From NCBI GenBank assembly GCA_034521955.1, contig JAXHLT010000001.1, positions 489,550 through 553,549 of the forward strand: 64,000 nt of DNA. Direction: 5' to 3'. Positions 53,146 to 61,791 of this stretch are shown in pieces; positions within the stretch are counted from its first letter, which is position 1; every line of letters begins with the position of its first letter. The notes under the pieces were generated by a model, which saw only the letters and a program-made list of their open reading frames with translations, did not search any database and was not told the origin of the DNA. Made by a program: the position numbers and the translations under genes. Origin of the DNA: M55B127 sp034521955 (GTDB lineage Bacteria; Bacillota; Halanaerobiia; Halanaerobiales; M55B127).

Positions 53146-54516
53146 ATGTCTAAAATCGAATATTTTTCCACACTTTTTTCCTATAAATTACTACCAACTG
53201 TAATAATAACATTCTATCTAATTATTATAGTTGGCCTTTTTATTTCCTTAATTCCTACTAAAGTCCAAGCTTCACAAAATAATGAACACATAAATTATCC
53301 TAAAGCAAAGTTTGCTATTATAACTGACCCTCATGTTTTTGATGTTAGCGGTAATATTAAAAGTCCTCTATATCTAAAGTACGGTGTCCAAGATAGAAAA
53401 CTATTGAGTTTAAGTACTGAAATATTAGAAACAGCCGTTCATAAAATAGTATCAGAAGCTAATGTAGATTTTGTAATATTGTCTGGAGATTTAACTGACT
53501 CAGGAGATATAAAAAGTCATAAAGCTGTAGCTAACGTATTAAATAAATTCACAGATAATGATATAAAAGTATATATAATCCCCGGTAATCACGATGGTTT
53601 TAATACTAAAGACTTTAAAAATACAACTATTCCGCGTGACATAATTACCCCATTACAATTTACAAAATTATATGAAAACTTTGGTTATAAGAACGCGATC
53701 TATAGAGATGAGCAATCATTGAGTTATGTAACAGAACCTATCGAAGGACTATGGCTTTTAATGATAGACAGCTGTATTTATAACGATAAGGACAATTACC
53801 ATGTATGTAATGGCAGGATCAGAGAATCCACGAAAAAATGGATAGATCAAATATTAAAAATAGCAAATGAAAAAAACAAAGCAGTCATAGGATCACTTCA
53901 TCACAACTTGTTAGAACATTATAAAGGACAGCAAAAATTCTTCTCTAAATATATCGTAGATGATTTTGAGGAATTATCATCAAATTTTGCAGCTCAAAAT
54001 ATGAAAATAGTATTTACCGGTCATCATCATGCCCTCGATATAGCCAAAAAAGAGTTCGAGAATAAATCTTTTATTTATGACATTGAAACTTCTTCTTTAA
54101 TCGGTTATCCTAATGCTTATCGAATAGTTGAAATAAATGATTATAATAAAATGTTAATAAAAAGTAGATATATTAAAGAAATACCTTCTTTTAAAGGTGA
54201 TTTCACTAGTTATACGAGGGATTATGTAAGAGGCATAATAAAAAATGTTGCTAAAGAAAAACTAAACAGATACCATTTGAACTCTAATAACCAAGATAAA
54301 ATCTCAGATAAAGCTGCTGATGCAATGATGACACACTACCAGGGTAATGAAAAATTAGTGTCTAATATAGATATTGAAGGATTAAATATCTGGTCTAAAT
54401 TCATCTATAGTTTTTATAAAAAATTGTTAGTTGATCTTTATGAAGATCCCGGCCCAAAAGACTTAAATATAAAGATTGACTTAGATACTGGAGCTTGGAT
54501 TGAAGTAGCTCAATAA
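53146..54516 (+). CDS. Secreted or membrane-anchored calcineurin-like metallophosphoesterase
   Basis: 456 residues. An N-terminal hydrophobic segment (about 15-40) acts as signal anchor. The dimetal site is complete: ITDPHVF, ILSGDLTDSGD, IPGNHDGF, SLHHNLL and FTGHHHALD. The C-terminal ~120 residues form an additional domain without a recognised motif. Could cleave phosphomonoesters, phosphodiesters or phospholipids outside the membrane. AGGAGG eight bases before ATG; it may be co-regulated with the TetR-like gene. Confidence 0.9.
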   Translation: MSKIEYFSTLFSYKLLPTVIITFYLIIIVGLFISLIPTKVQASQNNEHINYPKAKFAIITDPHVFDVSGNIKSPLYLKYGVQDRKLLSLSTEILETAVHKIVSEANVDFVILSGDLTDSGDIKSHKAVANVLNKFTDNDIKVYIIPGNHDGFNTKDFKNTTIPRDIITPLQFTKLYENFGYKNAIYRDEQSLSYVTEPIEGLWLLMIDSCIYNDKDNYHVCNGRIRESTKKWIDQILKIANEKNKAVIGSLHHNLLEHYKGQQKFFSKYIVDDFEELSSNFAAQNMKIVFTGHHHALDIAKKEFENKSFIYDIETSSLIGYPNAYRIVEINDYNKMLIKSRYIKEIPSFKGDFTSYTRDYVRGIIKNVAKEKLNRYHLNSNNQDKISDKAADAMMTHYQGNEKLVSNIDIEGLNIWSKFIYSFYKKLLVDLYEDPGPKDLNIKIDLDTGAWIEVAQ

Positions 54517-54537
54517 TTTATTTTTTGATCAAAAAAA

Positions 54538-54575
54538 CCTTGGCCCGCTAACTTAGGGACCAAGGCTTTCTTTTT
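54538..54575. terminator. Terminator between phosphoesterase and hcp
   Basis: CCTTGGCCC (54538-54546) pairs with GGG-A-CCAAGG (54556-54565, one bulged A), with T-rich sequence on the plus side and an A run on the other, so it can serve both convergent genes. Confidence 0.8.
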
Positions 54576-54614
54576 ATCTTTTTTATCTATCTATACAAGA
54601 CTATTATTATCTTA

Positions 54615-56285
54615 TTACTCTCCTGCCATCATCTTTTCTACATCTTCTTCTACTTCACCAATTGGTTTAATATCAAAGTTTTCTACTAATACTTTAACAA
54701 CATTTTCTGATAAGAAAGCAGGAAGTGTTGGTCCTAAACGAATTCCTTTTACTCCTAATGAAAGAAGTGCAAGTAATACAGTTACAGCTTTTTGTTCATA
54801 CCAAGCAATGTCATATGAAATTGGTAAATCATTAATATCATCAACATCCATTGCCTCTGCTAATTTTTGAGCAATAACTACTAAAGAGTATGAGTCATTA
54901 CACTGTCCTGCATCTAATACTCTTGGAATTCCTCCAATATCTCCTAAATCAAGCTTATTATATCTATATTTTGCACAACCAGCAGTTAATATTACTGCCT
55001 CTTCAGGAAGCTCTTTTGCAACATCAGTATAATAGTCTCTAGTTTTATGTCTTCCATCACAACCAGCCATTACTACGAATCTTTCAATATCACCATTTTC
55101 TACTGCTTCAATTACCTTATCAGCTACACTTAATACTGCTTCATGTGCGAATCCACCTGGTATTGAACCGGTTTCTAACTCTTCAGGTGATTCACAACTT
55201 TTGGCATGTTCGATAATTTCAGAAAAGTCTTTTTGTCCACCTTCTGGACGTCCTTCAATATGACTTACTCCAGAAAAACCTGCTGAACCTGTTGTATATA
55301 CTTTATCTTTGTAAGATTCTTTAGGTGGTATAAGACAGTTAGTAGTTAATAATACTGGTCCATTAAATTTATCAAACTCTTCTTTTTGTAACCACCAAGA
55401 GTTACCATAGTTACCTACAAAATTATCATATTCTTTAAATGCAGGATAAGAGTTAGCTGGTAACATTTCACCATGAGTATAAATATCTACACCTGAATCT
55501 TTAGTTTGTTCTAATAGTTCTTCTAAATCTTTTAGGTCATGACCACTAACTAAAATACCTGGTTTATCATTTACTCCTATGTTTACTTCTGTTGGTTCTG
55601 GGTGACCATAATTTTCTGTATTTGCTTTATCTAATAAAGCCATGGTTTTAACTGCATTATCACCAGTCTCTAATACTAAGTTTACATAATCATCGACTGA
55701 AATACTATCATCTAAAGTAGATTTTAGAGCTCTTTGCATAAAGGCAAATAAATCCAGATCACTTTCATCGAGTATATATGCGTGGTCAGCATATGCTGCT
55801 ATACCTTTAAGTCCATATGTTATTAATTCTCTTAATGACCTTACGTCTTCATTTTTAGTACTTAATACACCAACTTCTTGACCTTTTGTATAGAATTCAT
55901 CAACATTATCACTATACCAAGTTGCTGCTTCAGGTAAATTACCATCATATTCTTTACCATTTTCTTCTTCATAAGCCTTAAAGAACTTCTCTTTTACATT
56001 ATCTCTAAGTTTTAGAGCTTCTTTTATCATTTCTTCAAATCTTGCAGTATCAAAGTTAGCATTTGTAATTGTTGTAAATAACTTTTTCATAATAAATGGT
56101 CCGGTTTCTTGGTCAAAGTTTAGACCTACCTTTTTTGCTTCTTCGGCATAAAATGATACTCCCTTTAGGACATAAATCAATAGATCCTGTAAGTTTGCTA
56201 CATCATCCGTTTTACCACAAACACCTTTAACTGTACAGCCTTCATTTTTAGCCGCTTCTTGACATTGATAACAAAACATTGACAT
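54615..56285 (-). CDS. hcp: Hydroxylamine reductase / hybrid cluster protein
   Basis: 556-residue Hcp with an N-terminal [4Fe-4S] site (Cys5, Cys8, Cys17, Cys23; CYQCQEA...GCTVKGVCGK) and the hybrid-cluster ligands further on: GHDLKDLEELL (His), HGEMLP (Glu), TTNCLIPP, VMAGCDGRH, LTAGCAKYRYN and DAGQCNDSY (Cys). It reduces NO or hydroxylamine under anaerobic nitrosative stress. No Hcr reductase gene is adjacent. It is preceded by a Crp/Fnr-type operator at -41.5 and AGGAGG at the start. Confidence 0.97.
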   Translation of the reverse strand: MSMFCYQCQEAAKNEGCTVKGVCGKTDDVANLQDLLIYVLKGVSFYAEEAKKVGLNFDQETGPFIMKKLFTTITNANFDTARFEEMIKEALKLRDNVKEKFFKAYEEENGKEYDGNLPEAATWYSDNVDEFYTKGQEVGVLSTKNEDVRSLRELITYGLKGIAAYADHAYILDESDLDLFAFMQRALKSTLDDSISVDDYVNLVLETGDNAVKTMALLDKANTENYGHPEPTEVNIGVNDKPGILVSGHDLKDLEELLEQTKDSGVDIYTHGEMLPANSYPAFKEYDNFVGNYGNSWWLQKEEFDKFNGPVLLTTNCLIPPKESYKDKVYTTGSAGFSGVSHIEGRPEGGQKDFSEIIEHAKSCESPEELETGSIPGGFAHEAVLSVADKVIEAVENGDIERFVVMAGCDGRHKTRDYYTDVAKELPEEAVILTAGCAKYRYNKLDLGDIGGIPRVLDAGQCNDSYSLVVIAQKLAEAMDVDDINDLPISYDIAWYEQKAVTVLLALLSLGVKGIRLGPTLPAFLSENVVKVLVENFDIKPIGEVEEDVEKMMAGE

Positions 56286-56336
56286 ATAATAAATCCTCCT
56301 TTAAATTATTTTTATTTCAATATTACTACAACAATT

Positions 56337-56379
56337 ATTATATTAATATATTACAAATACTTCTATGACCTATATCACA
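56337..56379 (-). promoter_or_regulatory. Crp/Fnr-type operator and promoter of hcp
   Basis: On the minus strand TGTGATATAGGTCATA (56364-56379), 21 bases, TATAAT (56337-56342). The -35 region is poor (no TTGACA), as expected for an activator-dependent class II promoter with its site at -41.5. Confidence 0.85.
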
Positions 56380-56385
56380 TCTTAA

Positions 56386-57180
56386 TTAATTATCATCATA
56401 ATAATGATATGGCCCAAGTTTAAGACAACTTTGATATGCATTTTTCTCTGCATTTTTAGCAATACTTTCTAAATCTTGATTACTATAAATACCAGCTAAA
56501 AATGTACTAATTAATATATCTCCTGCTCCTATACTATCTATAATATTATTATCTTGTGGTTTAGTATGTATTTCTTTATTTCCATTAATAATCGAAAAAC
56601 CTTTTTTTCCATAAGTTATAATTATATACCTAATATCAAAATCTTTTAAAAGGAAAAATCTTTCTTCGGATAATTTTTTGCCGTTAATAAAAAGTATATC
56701 AATGTCTTTGTAATATTGATTAAGTAAATCAAAATCTAACTTAAAAGAAAAGTCAAAACTAAGTAATTTATTTTGTTTTTTTAACATAGGCAAATAATTT
56801 ATTGTATTTGAATAGATATTAGTATGGACTATATCATAATTTTTAATCTCTTTAATATCCTGTTTAGTAAATTCATACTTGCCTTTTACTCCCTGCTTTA
56901 CTTTTTTAATTTTAAAGTCATTATTAATTTTTTTAATATATGATACAGCTGTCTTCCCCTTTAATATATTAATTTTCCTTAAATCAAAATCATATTTTTT
57001 TAAATAATTCAAAATTTTACTACCATTTTCATCATCTCCAATAACACCCATTAAATGTGAATCAATATCAAAGAAATTTTTTAATAAAACAGCAGTATTT
57101 AAACCACTACCACCAATAAATTCTTTGTTTTCATCAACATATACATCTATTATACAGTCCCCTATTGTAAAAATACTCAT
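56386..57180 (-). CDS. PfkB-family carbohydrate kinase
   Basis: Ribokinase-fold sugar kinase of 264 residues. FIGGSGLNTAVLLKNF is PfkB signature 1, DSIGAGDILISTFLAGI is signature 2 with the catalytic Asp. The lid is short, and the overall size resembles fructoselysine-6-kinase (FrlD) or similar enzymes, but no substrate can be named. An ATG at 57189 is directly on the AAAGG, so ATG 57180 (MSIFTIGD) is the likely start. Confidence 0.88.
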   Translation of the reverse strand: MSIFTIGDCIIDVYVDENKEFIGGSGLNTAVLLKNFFDIDSHLMGVIGDDENGSKILNYLKKYDFDLRKINILKGKTAVSYIKKINNDFKIKKVKQGVKGKYEFTKQDIKEIKNYDIVHTNIYSNTINYLPMLKKQNKLLSFDFSFKLDFDLLNQYYKDIDILFINGKKLSEERFFLLKDFDIRYIIITYGKKGFSIINGNKEIHTKPQDNNIIDSIGAGDILISTFLAGIYSNQDLESIAKNAEKNAYQSCLKLGPYHYYDDN

Positions 57181-57205
57181 TATTATCATCCTTTAAAATA
57201 AAAAA

Positions 57206-57221
57206 CCCTCTTTTAAGAGGG
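57206..57221 (-). terminator. Terminator of the ECF S-component gene
   Basis: CCCTCTT-TT-AAGAGGG; on the minus strand followed by TTTTTTATTTT, 57 bases after the stop of the S-component gene. Confidence 0.85.
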
Positions 57222-57277
57222 CATTTTAGTAATATATTTGATATTGATATTTTTATTCAACTTTTTTTATCTGATTA

Positions 57278-57802
57278 TTAACCTTCTCTAGTATGTATAC
57301 TTAATATAGCTTTACCAACGATTAGAACAATTACTGAAGCTAAAATGATTTCGGGTATTCCATGTAGTACAGCAACTGAAGCAGCAGCTGCAAAAGGTAA
57401 ATAACCTCTTAGAACAGCTAAACCTAATACTAATACTGTATTAATTGCAGTTCCAATAATTCCTGAAACTACAAGGGCGAAAGTTATATTATACCTTTTT
57501 AATAAATAAAAAGCATAATATGAACCAACACCTATAAATAATCTTGGCAATATCGCAATTAATGGATCAGCAAAAATTGGGTTAGTAGCTCTAATGAAAC
57601 TAAAAACACCAAAAATTAATCCAATAAACAGTCCGACAACAGGCCCTTCTAAAACTCCACCAATAATTGTTGGCACATGCATTATTGTTGCATGACCAGC
57701 AGGAGTAGGAACTGGTATTAAACCTAATCCTGTTGCTCCTAAGATAATAGAAATTGCCCCTAGCATTCCTGAAATAACAATCTTTCTTGTGCTTAAATTC
57801 AT
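57278..57802 (-). CDS. ECF transporter S-component (substrate-binding membrane subunit)
   Basis: 174-residue hydrophobic protein with about six membrane segments, N-terminal LSTRKIVISGMLGAISIILGATGLGLIP and the substrate-pocket loop GHATIMHVPTIIGGVLEGPVVGLFIGLIFG typical of vitamin-type S-components. Its ATPase/T modules are not nearby, so a shared (group II) ECF module is implied. The structured leader upstream suggests regulation by its vitamin ligand; which vitamin is not known. Confidence 0.88.
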   Translation of the reverse strand: MNLSTRKIVISGMLGAISIILGATGLGLIPVPTPAGHATIMHVPTIIGGVLEGPVVGLFIGLIFGVFSFIRATNPIFADPLIAILPRLFIGVGSYYAFYLLKRYNITFALVVSGIIGTAINTVLVLGLAVLRGYLPFAAAASVAVLHGIPEIILASVIVLIVGKAILSIHTREG

Positions 57803-57943
57803 TTCAACAATTCCTCCAATCCCGGTCCTTTTTTAGGATCCAGGTAGTAGTGGTTTGACACCTTTAAAAATTTTCATTTTTAGTATGACTCCATTACAGA
57901 TGTCATCCGAGGCTATTATATTACAATAATTATCTATTATCAA
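57803..57943 (-). promoter_or_regulatory. Promoter and unidentified structured 5' leader of the ECF S-component gene
   Basis: TTGATA (57938-57943), 17-base spacer and TATAAT (57915-57920) on the minus strand start a ~105-base leader. It contains ATGAC-N12-GTCAT, then GGTGTCAAACCACTACTACC, then a nine-bp hairpin CCTGG-A-TCCT / AGGA-CCGGG with one bulged A just before the GGAGG of the gene. This looks like a riboswitch that hides the ribosome-binding site; I could not match it to preQ1, THF, TPP or cobalamin consensus. Confidence 0.6.
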
Positions 57944-57961
57944 GTTAATATTTATATGTTT

Positions 57962-58111
57962 TTACATTTTTTTAAAAAAACTACACTTCTTACATTCGGA
58001 ACACTTCAACATTAACAAACTATTACAACGCGGACACCTTAATTTATCTGGATCTTCAATTTCATTGTTACATGTAGGGCAAATTCTTTTTCCTTCTGTA
58101 GTACAATCCAT
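57962..58111 (-). CDS. 49-residue double zinc-ribbon-like protein of the feo operon
   Basis: A short gene with strong signals: GGGAGG then ATG 58111, 12 bases after the feoB stop. The product has eight cysteines: Cys3, CPTC (11,14), CPRC (26,29) and CSECKKC (37,40,43), the pattern of one or two small zinc ribbons, and a basic C-terminus. It occupies the position of FeoC or the Cys-rich FeoB-associated protein in other operons but has no membrane span and no winged helix, so it is a different type. Function unknown. Confidence 0.8.
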   Translation of the reverse strand: MDCTTEGKRICPTCNNEIEDPDKLRCPRCNSLLMLKCSECKKCSFFKKM

Positions 58112-58123
58112 ATTGGACCTCCC

Positions 58124-59971
58124 TTAGATAAATAATGCTACTATACCACCAACTGCAAATGCTGCAAACCAACTACCTAACCATACCATAAGTGCTTGTT
58201 TAAAGCCCTGTTCTTTTATCATAACTAACATAGCTGCTATACAGGGTACAAATAATGTTATCACAATTAGAGAAACTAACGTTTGGTCACTAGTTAAGGC
58301 TAAAGAATTTAATCCTGCAGCTCCAAAGTCTCTTCTAATTATCCCCATTATAAAGGCTTCAGTAGTTTCTTTGGGAAGTTTTAACCATCCCACAATAAAT
58401 GGTGCTACCATATCTTGTATCCATTGAAGTATGCCACCTTCTTTTAATAAGGTAATTCCAACAGCGCCACCAGCAAATATAGGACCAGCTTCAACAATAA
58501 AATACTTTGATTTTAAATAAGTTTTTCTTAATATATTTTTTAATCTAGGCAACCTTACTGGAGGTAAATCTATTAAAAGGTCTGTAGATTTCCCAGGAAG
58601 TACTTTGTTTAAAAAAGTGCCTGCAATAACATAAACTGCAAATATTGTAATCACATAGATTGCAAAATATTTTAACCCTAATGGAGCAATTAGTCCTGCT
58701 ATAACACCCAGCTGTGCTGAACAGGGTATTGCTAAGCCTAAAAGAAATATTGCTATAATTTTCTCTCTTTTTGAACCTAACATTCTAGTAGTAACAGTAG
58801 CCATTGTTACACAACCAAACCCTAGTAACATTGGAATTATTGCTCTACCGTTCAAACCCAAATAATTTAATGCTCTATCAACTAAAGCCGCTATTCTTGG
58901 CATATATCCTGAATCTTCTAAAATAGCTAAAAAGAAATAAAAACCAGCTACTAATGGCAATAATAGACCAAGGATATATGTAACTGTCATCGTTAATACA
59001 CCAAATTCACCTATTAATATTTTGCCCAATAAACTATTTATGGAAATAAAATTAGATACTAAGTCAATAATAAATGGTTCATACATTCCAATCATTATTG
59101 TTTCTTCAGTAATTCCTACTAAAGTTTGTGCGACAAAAACTCCAATAAATTGATACAATACATATAATATTACTAATAAAATTGGAATTCCCGACATCGG
59201 TCTAAGCAATAAAGATCCTATTTTATCTCCTATAGTATTGTTTTTCTCTATTTTTGTTATTACTTTTTCAACTATTTTATTTACTCTATTTCTACGCTTG
59301 TTATAAATATCTTCTCTAAAATCTAAAGCATCTACTCCAAAATGCTTTGCAACATATTGATCTCCTTCTAATATTAATAAACTATCTGCTTTATTTTTGG
59401 TCTTTTTTGAAATATCGTCTAATTTATTTTCCATTTCAGCTGATAAACTCTTATTACCTTTTTTTGCATGCTGAATAGAATCTGCAAGCATAGATAATCC
59501 CTTTTTATCAACAGCAACTGTAGGAATTATTTCTACTCCCAACTTCTTTTTTAATTCGTCAATATCAATATTAAGGCCTCGTATTTCAGCTTCATCCATC
59601 ATGTTTAGAGCAACAATCACTTTTTTATCCATATCTATTAATTGTTGTGTCAAAAATAAATCCCTTTCTAGATGGACAGCATCAACAATATTTACAATAA
59701 TATCTGCTGACAAAATAATATCCCGGGCTACCTTTTCTTCATCATTAAAAGAAGAAACTCCATAAACACCCGGGGTATCTAAAACTATGTAATCCTTAAA
59801 TTCTCCTGAACTTATGTCTAAAGTTGTTCCAGGATAATTTGAAACCGATACATAACTTTTTGTTAAATAATTAAAAAAGATCGATTTACCTACATTAGGA
59901 TTACCTACCAAGACAACTTTTTCTTTACTCTCATCTATATTAATTTCATCAAGTTTATGACAGGACTGCAA
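58124..59971 (-). CDS. feoB: Ferrous iron transporter FeoB
   Basis: 615-residue inner-membrane Fe(II) transporter. G-domain: G1 GNPNVGKS, G3 DTPGVYG, G4 NMMD; then the GDI helix region and two Gate (nucleoside-recognition-like) membrane segments with GFGCVTMATVTTR and RDFGAAGL. FeoA overlaps functionally two bases upstream. Shorter than the E. coli protein (773) but normal for Firmicutes-like FeoB. Confidence 0.96.
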   Translation of the reverse strand: MQSCHKLDEINIDESKEKVVLVGNPNVGKSIFFNYLTKSYVSVSNYPGTTLDISSGEFKDYIVLDTPGVYGVSSFNDEEKVARDIILSADIIVNIVDAVHLERDLFLTQQLIDMDKKVIVALNMMDEAEIRGLNIDIDELKKKLGVEIIPTVAVDKKGLSMLADSIQHAKKGNKSLSAEMENKLDDISKKTKNKADSLLILEGDQYVAKHFGVDALDFREDIYNKRRNRVNKIVEKVITKIEKNNTIGDKIGSLLLRPMSGIPILLVILYVLYQFIGVFVAQTLVGITEETIMIGMYEPFIIDLVSNFISINSLLGKILIGEFGVLTMTVTYILGLLLPLVAGFYFFLAILEDSGYMPRIAALVDRALNYLGLNGRAIIPMLLGFGCVTMATVTTRMLGSKREKIIAIFLLGLAIPCSAQLGVIAGLIAPLGLKYFAIYVITIFAVYVIAGTFLNKVLPGKSTDLLIDLPPVRLPRLKNILRKTYLKSKYFIVEAGPIFAGGAVGITLLKEGGILQWIQDMVAPFIVGWLKLPKETTEAFIMGIIRRDFGAAGLNSLALTSDQTLVSLIVITLFVPCIAAMLVMIKEQGFKQALMVWLGSWFAAFAVGGIVALFI

Positions 59972-59973
59972 AT

Positions 59974-60207
59974 TTAATCACTCTCCTCAGTAAATAGCTC
60001 AATTTGGATATCTTCTGCTAATCTTCTTCCAAAGGCTATTTCTTGGTAATTATGTTTTACTATAATAGGTCCTCCAGGTATTTTTTCATTACAATTTAAT
60101 TTTGAACCTTCAGATATTCCCATTCTTAAAGTTTGAATTCTTATCATATCATTAGGTATTTTTTTTACTTTAAAATCTTTACCTCTCTTTATTTCTGCTA
60201 AAGTCAT
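59974..60207 (-). CDS. feoA: FeoA-type SH3-domain protein
   Basis: 77-residue small SH3-like protein with the FeoA pattern: TLAEIKRGKDFKVKKI, LRMGISEGSKLNC and GGPIIVKHNYQEIAFGRRLAEDIQI. It interacts with FeoB at the cytoplasmic face. First gene of feoAB and the small zinc-ribbon gene, under a Fur-type site. Confidence 0.95.
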   Translation of the reverse strand: MTLAEIKRGKDFKVKKIPNDMIRIQTLRMGISEGSKLNCNEKIPGGPIIVKHNYQEIAFGRRLAEDIQIELFTEESD

Positions 60208-60261
60208 TTATTTTATCCTCCTTAAATTTAGTATTCTTATAATTTTACTCATCTTAATTAG

Positions 60262-60290
60262 ATTATAATGAAAATGATTCTCATTGTCAA
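60262..60290 (-). promoter_or_regulatory. feoAB promoter with Fur box
   Basis: On the minus strand TTGACA (60285-60290), 17-base spacer, TATAAT (60262-60267). Inside the spacer, TGAGAAT-C-ATTTTCA (60269-60283) is a 7-1-7 Fur-type site with six of seven positions symmetric. Confidence 0.88.
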
Positions 60291-60301
60291 GCATAAAATA
60301 A

Positions 60302-60321
60302 ACCCTATTTTTACATAGGGT
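60302..60321 (-). terminator. Terminator of the DUF6765-like gene
   Basis: On the minus strand ACCCTAT-GTAAAA-ATAGGGT followed by TTATTTT, 19 bases after the stop at 60340. Confidence 0.75.
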
Positions 60322-60339
60322 AAGTTAAATCTAGTACTT

Positions 60340-61344
60340 TTAAAGTTTTTTTAACTCTAAATAATTATATTTTTCTTGGTCAAATATCTTTATAGCCGCT
60401 TTCTGATGAGCTTTTACAGCCTCAATAAATTGATAGTATTTAGAACTTTTATAATTATCATTTTTCCAATAATACTCAACTTGGCTTATATTCATATTTG
60501 GTAAGAAAAAGGACTTATTATTTCTTTGTTCTATTCCCTCTAAAAACCATTCGTATCTATTATAATCATTTATCGTACAGTTAAATAGTTCTTCACTTAG
60601 TAATTTATAATTTTTAATTCTTTTATTTTTATCTTCTTGTCTACATCCTTTGATTGATAAAATTTTCCTTAACTTGTTAACAAACTCTTTTGATATGTTT
60701 TTGGATTTCCCTAAAAAGCTTTTATAATACTTTAAAAGAAAAATAGCAGCTTCAATAAATCTCTCATTATTATCCACAATCTCATTTTTAGATATTAGTC
60801 TCTCATCTTTCCAGACCTGTGATATTAAATCAGGATTATGTTTAGCATCAGCATGACCAATATTTGGAATGGCTTCATTTAATACCCCGTTCATCCCATT
60901 AAAATAAGAAAAATATCCTACAAAGTTTTGATGAGCCCAGGTATCTGCATAACAATGAGAAGCAATACCCAATCTATACAGATTATTGGTTTCAACTGCT
61001 TTTTTTATTATTCTTTGCGCATTTGAACTATTAGGAGTTGTATTTAATATATGAAAACTCCCATCTTTTCTTCTAGTACCAACATCATCATAATTACCAG
61101 GGACAAAATGAAAAACCGGATAGATTCTAAATAATTCATCTTCCGGCTTTAAAATATTAGCAGTTTGACTTATATATGTTTTATATACTTCATCTTTATT
61201 ATTTTTAATATAGTTGATTTCAACATTGTCATCAACTAACTGTGATGAAGTTGCTATAATATTAGCTGATTTTTTATCAAAACCTGCTTTTAGTGCAATA
61301 AGATAATTTACATAGTAATGAAATTCAATATCCAAATTAACCAC
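60340..61344 (-). CDS. Uncharacterised DUF6765-like protein
   Basis: 334 residues, mostly helical, cytoplasmic. Motifs IEFHYYVNYLIALKAGF, FHFVPG and SHCYADTWAHQNFVGY carry His/Asp residues in an arrangement similar to zinc-dependent phospholipase C-like folds, and I place it near the DUF6765 family from memory. No enzymatic function is known. It shares helical His-rich character with the gene at 21630-22478 but is not a close paralogue. Confidence 0.65.
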   Translation of the reverse strand: MVNLDIEFHYYVNYLIALKAGFDKKSANIIATSSQLVDDNVEINYIKNNKDEVYKTYISQTANILKPEDELFRIYPVFHFVPGNYDDVGTRRKDGSFHILNTTPNSSNAQRIIKKAVETNNLYRLGIASHCYADTWAHQNFVGYFSYFNGMNGVLNEAIPNIGHADAKHNPDLISQVWKDERLISKNEIVDNNERFIEAAIFLLKYYKSFLGKSKNISKEFVNKLRKILSIKGCRQEDKNKRIKNYKLLSEELFNCTINDYNRYEWFLEGIEQRNNKSFFLPNMNISQVEYYWKNDNYKSSKYYQFIEAVKAHQKAAIKIFDQEKYNYLELKKL

Positions 61345-61350
61345 CCTAAT

Positions 61351-61767
61351 TTATTTTCTTATTGTTTTGCTAAAATCTGTAAGGTCAGTTCTCTCTTCAA
61401 AACCAATCTTTTTATAAAACTTTTTTACTTTTTCATTTCTATTTTCAACAAATAAATGAACTTTAATTACTTTTAACTCCTCAAACCTATTCATTAACTC
61501 ATCCATCATTTCCCTACCTAAGCCCTGTTTATGCAGTTCTGTCTTAACTGCTAAATGATGAACATAACCTCTTCTTCCATCAAAACCACCCATGACTGCT
61601 GCAACAATTTCATTATCGATTTCACCAACTAAACAGGTATAAGGATTCCTTTTAATCATCCGATTAATTTCATCTCTTTGGTCTGATGTTTTCAAAATAA
61701 TATCTGCATTATTCCAAAGTTCATAAACCTTTTCATAGTCTTTAATACTCATTTCACGGATATCCAT
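61351..61767 (-). CDS. GNAT-family N-acetyltransferase
   Basis: 138 residues with a GNAT core: IREMSIKDYEKVYELWNN, AAVMGGFDGRRGYVHHLAVKTE (beta4) and the acetyl-CoA loop LHKQGLGREMMDEL, followed by VHLFVENRNEKVKKFYKKIGFEER. The acceptor is unknown; the family covers small amines, amino acids and protein N-termini. Confidence 0.93.
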   Translation of the reverse strand: MDIREMSIKDYEKVYELWNNADIILKTSDQRDEINRMIKRNPYTCLVGEIDNEIVAAVMGGFDGRRGYVHHLAVKTELHKQGLGREMMDELMNRFEELKVIKVHLFVENRNEKVKKFYKKIGFEERTDLTDFSKTIRK

Positions 61768-61791
61768 TTTTTTCTCACCTCGAAAGATTAG

